In this document: piece by piece, positions 59,856 through 64,000 of the stretch
How positions within the stretch are numbered: the stretch's first letter is position 1
How the letters are laid out: the number at the start of each line of letters is the position of its first letter
Assembly: GCA_947652115.1 (NCBI GenBank)
Contig: OX393573.1
Span: forward strand, 2,365,769 to 2,429,768
Direction: 5' to 3'
Source: Blastomussa wellsi
Lineage: Eukaryota > Cnidaria > Anthozoa > Scleractinia > Plerogyridae
DNA: 64,000 nt
Made by a program: the position numbers and the translations under genes
Notes under the pieces: model-generated
Database searches by the model: none
What the model saw: the letters and a program-made list of their open reading frames with translations, nothing else
Told to the model about the DNA's origin: nothing

Positions 59856-61238
59856 GTATAACAAGATAATTCGGATTCGCTCCGACGAAGGGCTAACGCT
59901 CGAAACGTCAGCTCTCGAATCTCTTTACGGTGGCCAATTCACATTATCAGTTGATAAAACCAAATTACACTGTATTTGTAGTTGACCCTATCTTGATCAC
60001 ATTTTGTGCAAAAGAATCTGCCTCCTCCACATGCTTTTCTTTTCTTTTTCGCAAAGAGTGATTGAGAGAGACTGGGAGTTAGTAAGAAAGCACGAGCGGA
60101 AGCTGGTAGCCAGCGCGGGGAGCGATGGGAAGGGCTTCGCGCTTCCTCTCCTCCCCACGATTCCCTGCGCCCCTATTTCTCTTTTACTATCGCGCGGGCG
60201 ACTGGGGACGAGGCAGCAAAAGAATTGTGTTTTGTCACTTTTGTTCACCAAAGAAGTGTCGCGTTGTTATCTTTCCGAACTTACGCTGTCTAAAGTGATT
60301 GATTTTGAAAAGTTTACAGATGCAACCTGACATTCTTTTCGATTTTTTTTTACACTTCAGGTTCGCGAGGAAGGTTTTGTTTCGTTATATAAGGGATGGC
60401 TCCCAACATGGAGTCGAATGGTGAGTTTTCCAAATTATTTCACAACCAATCGACCACCCTTTTTCATGGTCCACACTCTCAAACCATACAAATGCTGACA
60501 GAAACCGTGAACTTAGAACTACTCACGTGTGCACTTTTACCGCCGACAACTTTTCTCGAAACAGCTTTATCGAATAACGACCCGCCCAGGCTTCCCGAAC
60601 ACTCGGGGCAACGCGCAGGAAAATAGCGCCCTTGCAACTCTCACGCCTTAGGCGTGAGTCTCACGCCTGTGGGCTGAAAACTTTGATCTCACGCCAACTG
60701 ACGTCTGCGAACCAAAATTCTAACGCCTGTAAGGAAAACGTGAGCTGCGATAGCTCTAAATAACTCACGTAAAAATATATGTAACTCCAAACAATGCGAG
60801 AAACGAAAATTTTCTGTAAAATGAATAAATGACGATTATTTTCCTTGAGATTTCTGATTTTTAAAGGCAAAGACACTGGGGACGAGTCGCTGGGAATCTA
60901 ATCTCGTTTCCAGAGGCCGCGATCCTTTTGGTCTGCGGAATGTCATCGGAAACCTTCATTTGTCTTCGGAAATCTTCGTCCAGATTCGGAAATGTTCGGA
61001 AATCATCGTAACATCCTCGGAAATCCAGGCTTTAAGAAAATGTTGGCGGGTATAGGAGCCTGTTCGCACGCTACCCAAAAATAGACTATCTGTTGCTTGT
61101 TATCTACTCAGTGTAGAATTCGAACATCAAACTGAAACATTCTGGTTCTTTGTTGTTTCTTTTTAGGCTCCCTGGTCACTAACATTCTGGCTCGTGTACG
61201 AACGAATCAGAAACCTCTCAGGAGTGGCAGGATTTTAA
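53956..61238 (+). CDS. SLC25A27: Mitochondrial uncoupling protein 4 (SLC25A27-like carrier)
   Basis: The ten exons are 53956-54028, 55348-55473, 55580-55642, 56111-56195, 57815-57940, 58581-58693, 58763-58847, 59198-59312, 60361-60420 and 61167-61238; 305 aa, phases 1,1,1,2,2,1,2,0,0. It is a six-helix inner-membrane carrier with three repeats. The signature P-x-D-x-x-K/R motifs are [10 protein letters not shown] (about 27), [10 protein letters not shown] (about 134) and [10 protein letters not shown] (about 236). UCP4-type sequence includes [48 protein letters not shown] and the C-terminal [19 protein letters not shown]. The human protein is 323 aa. UCP4 is linked to proton leak or anion transport in mitochondria; the exact substrate is debated. 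Introns 4, 5 and 8 are loaded with small transposons. Identification is secure. Confidence 0.94.
54104..54140. repeat. Two-unit tandem (gatccgaagccggtcgatc)
   Basis: gatccgaagccggtcgatc occurs twice in direct succession, each with the self-complementary gatcgatc. UCP4 intron 1. Confidence 0.8.
56556..57164. mobile_element. Pogo-like deletion derivative (609 bp, TA target)
   Basis: The ends ccgtatttattcgcctataa and ttataggcgaataaatacgg are perfect reverse complements, each flanked by TA. Inside on the plus strand is the end of a transposase: [20 protein letters not shown], then an acidic tail ending DSEEDED and a stop near 56864. CGISNALDG plus a Glu/Asp tail is typical of pogo/Tigger/jerky-type transposases. 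The DDE part is gone. It lies in UCP4 intron 4. Confidence 0.8.
56731..56864 (+). pseudogene. C-terminal remnant of pogo-like transposase
   Basis: The plus-strand frame around 56731-56864 reads [20 protein letters not shown] then [20 protein letters not shown] and stops with TGA. The upstream catalytic region is missing, so this is a truncated relic inside the 609-bp element. Confidence 0.65.
57247..57365. repeat. 31-bp tandem repeat, four units
   Basis: Four units, each holding acagtaattgagtgtgcaaa or a one-to-two-base variant and then ttgaaaggg. The array ends directly at the palindromic MITE that begins at 57366. Confidence 0.9.
57366..57543. mobile_element. 178-bp palindromic MITE, copy 1
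   Basis: aataggccatttccgagttc at the left and gaactcggaaatggcctatt at the right are reverse complements. Inner arms (gcctctatttcaa/ttgaaatagaggc and agtctaagtgcaaa-type) also pair around a catatgaatg centre. An element of the same 178-bp length lies at 62155-62332. Confidence 0.88.
58044..58296. mobile_element. MULE-type MITE of a second subfamily (253 bp, 9-bp TSD)
   Basis: The left end cattctcctccccagaggcc and the right end (ggcctcgggggacgagaatg) pair with few mismatches, continuing through gatcc and ttggtcarcacc. atagatcag occurs at 58035-58043 and 58297-58305, a perfect 9-bp target duplication. The terminal cattctc(g/c)tcccc is shared with the MITEs at 6990 and 51763, but the interior is different. 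UCP4 intron 5. Confidence 0.9.
59811..59967. repeat. Dispersed repeat, canonical forward copy of the invertible-core family
   Basis: The header ggggggtaagtttctaaaga is followed by attcggattcgctccgacga, the core, and gttgataaaaccaaat. There is no inverted repeat between header and core. UCP4 intron 8. Confidence 0.8.
60630..60725. repeat. tcacgcct palindrome-rich segment
   Basis: ctcacgccttaggcgtgag is a perfect palindrome followed by further tcacgcct, tcacgcca and taacgcct copies. Possibly one end of a MITE, but the other end was not found. UCP4 intron 9. Confidence 0.55.
60905..61030. repeat. Fragment with gaggccgcgatcc end and tcggaaat tandem
   Basis: ccagaggccgcgatccyttt matches the left end of the 58044-58296 element, and variants of ttcggaaatcttcg repeat about seven times after it. 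No second end was found, so it is a truncated relative. UCP4 intron 9. Confidence 0.55.
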
Positions 61239-62154
61239 GCTCATTATTTTCGACTTTTTCAATGGTGGTGAATTGTAAAAGAAGTGGGAGTGAAGGCCAT
61301 CCAAGATGGGCGTTATGTCGATTTGGGGAAATCACCATTGCCTGAGGGGATTATTACAGCCAAATCACGGACACCTCTATAAGGCGGATATCTCAACTGA
61401 GACGGTCAACTGGTGTTGGTCCCTGCGTGCCGTTGTTCAGCCATTTTACTGCATGTCCCCCGTCACAATATTTTGAGTCATTTTTGGGGCCAAACCAAAT
61501 TACCCTGAAAATGTAGGAAACTTTCAAATAATGGCTTAGAGAGGAAGAGAAACACCAAACAAGTGATACTAAGCCAAAAAGAAAAAGGATGGCTAAGGAT
61601 GGAGAAGATGGAGACGGATTGCAAATGACACGTTTGAAAAGTTTAGGCTAATTTTTTCAAAGTGCACAAACCGTGACGTAGCTTCTTTAAAAGACGGACA
61701 ATTGGTGTTGGACCCTGTTTTTCACTCATTGTAAAGTAAATAGTGCTCGAAAAATGAAAAAAAAAATGTTTATAAAGTATTGGCTTCACAAATAATAGTC
61801 CATTTTACAATTCTGTGAAATGTAACCAGGCCTATGTATGAAAGCGAGGCTCAGGGTGACCTTGTCATGATAGAGCCCAAGAAAATATTTAGCATAACAA
61901 CAAAATGATTTACATATCAGAAGCAAGAGGGTTTGTATCTATGCAAGGTCACCTTCAGCCTCAATTCCACTCAAAGGCTTGGTAACTAAGCACAGAACTG
62001 TAAAATGGCCTATTGAGGAACTGCTCACAGTATTTTTTATTAGTTAATTAACCTCTCAGGAGACTCTTCGGTAACTTGAGATAAAATTTCATCCCAGCAC
62101 GGGTTGCGTGACAAACAAAAGGGTTACAAGTTTTTACACAATCAAGCATTCTAC
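61239..62154. other. UCP4 3' region; repeats only
   Basis: It holds a member of the gaaaaatttaggctaaat repeat family at 61545-61690, flanked by cggtcaactggtgttggtcc (61404) and cggacaattggtgttggacc (61696), which look like direct duplicates. No gene recognised and no strong AATAAA near the stop. Confidence 0.5.
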
Positions 62155-62332
62155 AATAGGCGATTTCCGAGTTCGCTTTAGCCTCTAATTCAAGGCGAGT
62201 CTAAGTGCAAAGTCTTTGTAATGAAAATGAGTTTCCATTCATATGGAAAGCAAAATTGATTACCATCACAAAACTTTCGCACTTAGACTCGCCTTGAAAT
62301 AGAGGCTCGAGGGAACTCGGAAATGGCCTATT
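62155..62332. mobile_element. 178-bp palindromic MITE, copy 2
   Basis: aataggcgatttccgagttc pairs with gaactcggaaatggcctatt, and the interior matches copy 1 (57366-57543), including the catatgg centre, in inverted orientation. No clear target duplication: flanks ctac and cagac differ. Confidence 0.88.
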
Positions 62333-62627
62333 CAGACGCTTTCATACCTTAGCAACACAATAGATCACAGCATGCAATCTTGTACTTTTCATATCATTAC
62401 ATTCTCAAAATAAGCAAATTTATTTATTGATGAGCATTGAAGAAACAGAGGTAGTGTAAAGGGAAAAAGAAATTCTTGTAATTATTACATATGGATTTAT
62501 TTTGGAAAAACAAATAAATGGCTATTACTTCACAGAGTTGTATTCTTGTAAGATTTCTATGGTTTAATGCTTACTTCAATTCAAAGCTGGAGTAAATGGA
62601 AGCTGATGTATTTTTTCAGACGTCAAT

Positions 62628-63130
62628 GAAAGCTATTGAGCAGTACTTTCATGTGGTAGAATTTACTATGCTGTAGAAGGTGGTTCTAACAAAGTCTGAG
62701 GATGAAACCCTAGTGTGTGACCATTCATTCGAAAGCTATTGAGCAGTACTTCCTTGTGGTACTGTTTGTTATGCTACACAAGGTGATCCCAACTTTTACG
62801 TCTTGGATGAAACCCTAGTCTGTAACCATTCATTAGAAAACTATTGAGTAGTACTTTCATGTGGTACTGTTTCTGTTGTACAAGGTGGGCAGCTTCTCGA
62901 TATATCAACAACGAACTGAAATACAACAATACCTCGTTCCCTTTATCCATTGTTTGGATAATATTTTCTTCTGTGTTCAGTCGCCTTATGGAATATTCAT
63001 AGAATGCGAAACAATAGACGTTGATATATCGAGAAAGCACAAGGTGGTTCTAACGTTTTAGTCTGCGATGATACTCTTGTGTGAAACCATTCAGATGAAG
63101 GCATTGGGAAGTACTTTTCACATAACTACC
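62628..63130. repeat. ~104-bp tandem array, four units
   Basis: Starts of gaaagctattgagcagtact-like units are at 62628, 62731, 62836 and 63097. Spacings are 103, 105 and, after removing a 159-base insertion, 102. Each unit also has gtggtactgttt, acaaggtggttctaac and gatgaaaccctagtctgtgaccattcat-like blocks in order. The last unit is partial. Confidence 0.88.
62889..63038. mobile_element. 150-bp MITE inserted in the tandem array (9-bp TSD)
   Basis: Ends gcagcttctcgatatatcaa and (reverse complement) gctttctcgatatatcaacg pair. acaaggtgg occurs at 62880-62888 and 63039-63047, and the neighbouring units have it only once, so it is a true target duplication. No coding frame. Confidence 0.88.
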
Positions 63131-63569
63131 TAGCAATTCCATTGTGAGCATGACTTTGTTTAGTAAGTGCTGAATGAGATACAGTCAAGCTAACTATCGC
63201 TTTAGTGTACACGATAAAATTTTTAACCGTCTCTGTTTTAGGCGAAATAACTTGCGAGTCGTTGCAAATTCAACAATATATGAAAATGAACAGCTTATGG
63301 AAAACTCCCCTTTGTAGTTGATAGTTAGACTTCATCATGTTTTCCGATTAGCAAGTAGTCATGGAGGCGCAGTCGAATAGTTTACTTTAATACACGTAGT
63401 CAGAAACTGCAGAAATGTTGTATACTTAAGGCATAGCTCACGACAGCAACTGGTACAAAACAATTTGCCATAAACTTGAGGCAAACGTTTCACACTCGCG
63501 ATATTGGTGATTTTGAATTGACTTCTAGGACGCCTCTCACTGATCCTTATACCCGAGGATTTTGTAGAA

Positions 63570-63698
63570 TCACGCCGTTCTCGTCTTTGGCTTTATCTTG
63601 CCCTTTGCTTTGACGACCAAGCCAGTTTTCGTTTTCTTTTTTATTGTTCTGTGTTGAAGTGCCTTGAGTTTAGCTTTCTTTCCTTTTATTGGCTCGCC
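63570..63698 (-). CDS. Last exon of an unrecognised lysine-rich protein
   Basis: On the minus strand a ttgctttttag acceptor is followed by 42 codons and TGA: GEPIKGKKAKLKALQHRTIK, KKTKTGLVVKAKGK and IKPKTRTA. About one third of residues are Lys or Arg, as in nucleolar or ribosome-associated proteins, but I cannot name the family. The upstream exons lie beyond the right edge of the window. An acceptor, phase-0 frame and strong lysine bias support a real exon. Confidence 0.5.
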   Translation of the reverse strand, partial: GEPIKGKKAKLKALQHRTIKKKTKTGLVVKAKGKIKPKTRTA

Positions 63699-64000
63699 CT
63701 AAAAAGCAAATCACACGTGAAGAATCAGATTTTATATATATCACGTTAGCTTTTTCCGTGTACGGCAAAAATCCCATGTTAAACCGTCTGTCGTTAGCAC
63801 GTGAAAATGGGTCATGTGGTCATGTGCAAAACTAACTGAGATAAATTTTAATGACTCGCAGGAAAGTAAAGAAAATCAGCCACAACCTAACACACCTCAT
63901 TCACAAATGGCTTCCATTTTTAATACTATTTTGTTTGCATTCAAATTAGCTTTTGTTGCCTCGTTCAAGATAAAACTCTTTTGATTTTTGAGCTTGAAAA

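Noticed and set aside
1..64000. CRISPR arrays, operons, ribosome binding sites or prokaryotic defence systems
   Set aside because: The genes are spliced animal genes with GT-AG introns; the tandem arrays seen have no spacer structure.

Overview
The window looks like nuclear DNA from a cnidarian, most likely an anthozoan (a stony coral or a relative). The genes are spliced animal genes (eIF2B delta, PRDM14, an SLC46 transporter, UCP4, an NMDA-receptor-like channel, MS4A-like proteins). Introns have GT-AG borders and are mostly a few hundred bases to a few kilobases. The sequence is AT-rich and full of small inverted-repeat transposons. The species is inferred from gene and repeat character, not shown directly.

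Layout. 1-1200: a TGTGC-rich satellite, then the last coding exon of an MS4A-like gene. 3352-6974 (+): a complete 4-exon MS4A-like paralog. 7757-9394: a decayed Harbinger-type element. 9559-26110 (-): EIF2B4, 14 exons, 535 aa. One of its introns holds a young, full-length BEL/Pao LTR retrotransposon in the opposite orientation (14990-22134). 28314-32436 (+): SLC46-type transporter, 4 exons, 467 aa. 36233-38980 (+): PRDM14 with SET domain and five zinc fingers. 40634-50389 (+): a divergent NMDA-type ionotropic glutamate receptor, 8 exons, 964 aa. 53956-61238 (+): SLC25A27/UCP4, 10 exons, 305 aa. 63570-63698 (-): last exon of an unrecognised lysine-rich protein.

The genes do not form one pathway. 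They are unrelated single genes in a repeat-rich region, and EIF2B4 and the SLC46 gene are divergently oriented, 2.2 kb apart. I assembled every multi-exon gene by hand from splice sites; in each one all reading phases agree and the total coding length divides by three.

The most interesting material is the mobile DNA: (1) small terminal-inverted-repeat elements that share the end cattctcgtcccc and carry 9-bp target duplications at three separate sites; (2) a dispersed repeat whose core lies in opposite orientations in different copies and is bounded by ttggttttatcaac inverted repeats; (3) a 14-bp direct duplication flanking the BEL element; (4) a 150-bp element inserted with a 9-bp duplication into a 104-bp tandem array; (5) a pogo-like deletion derivative that keeps only the acidic tail of its transposase. 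Among the genes, the NMDA-like receptor stands out because its pore asparagine and several ligand-contact residues are replaced.
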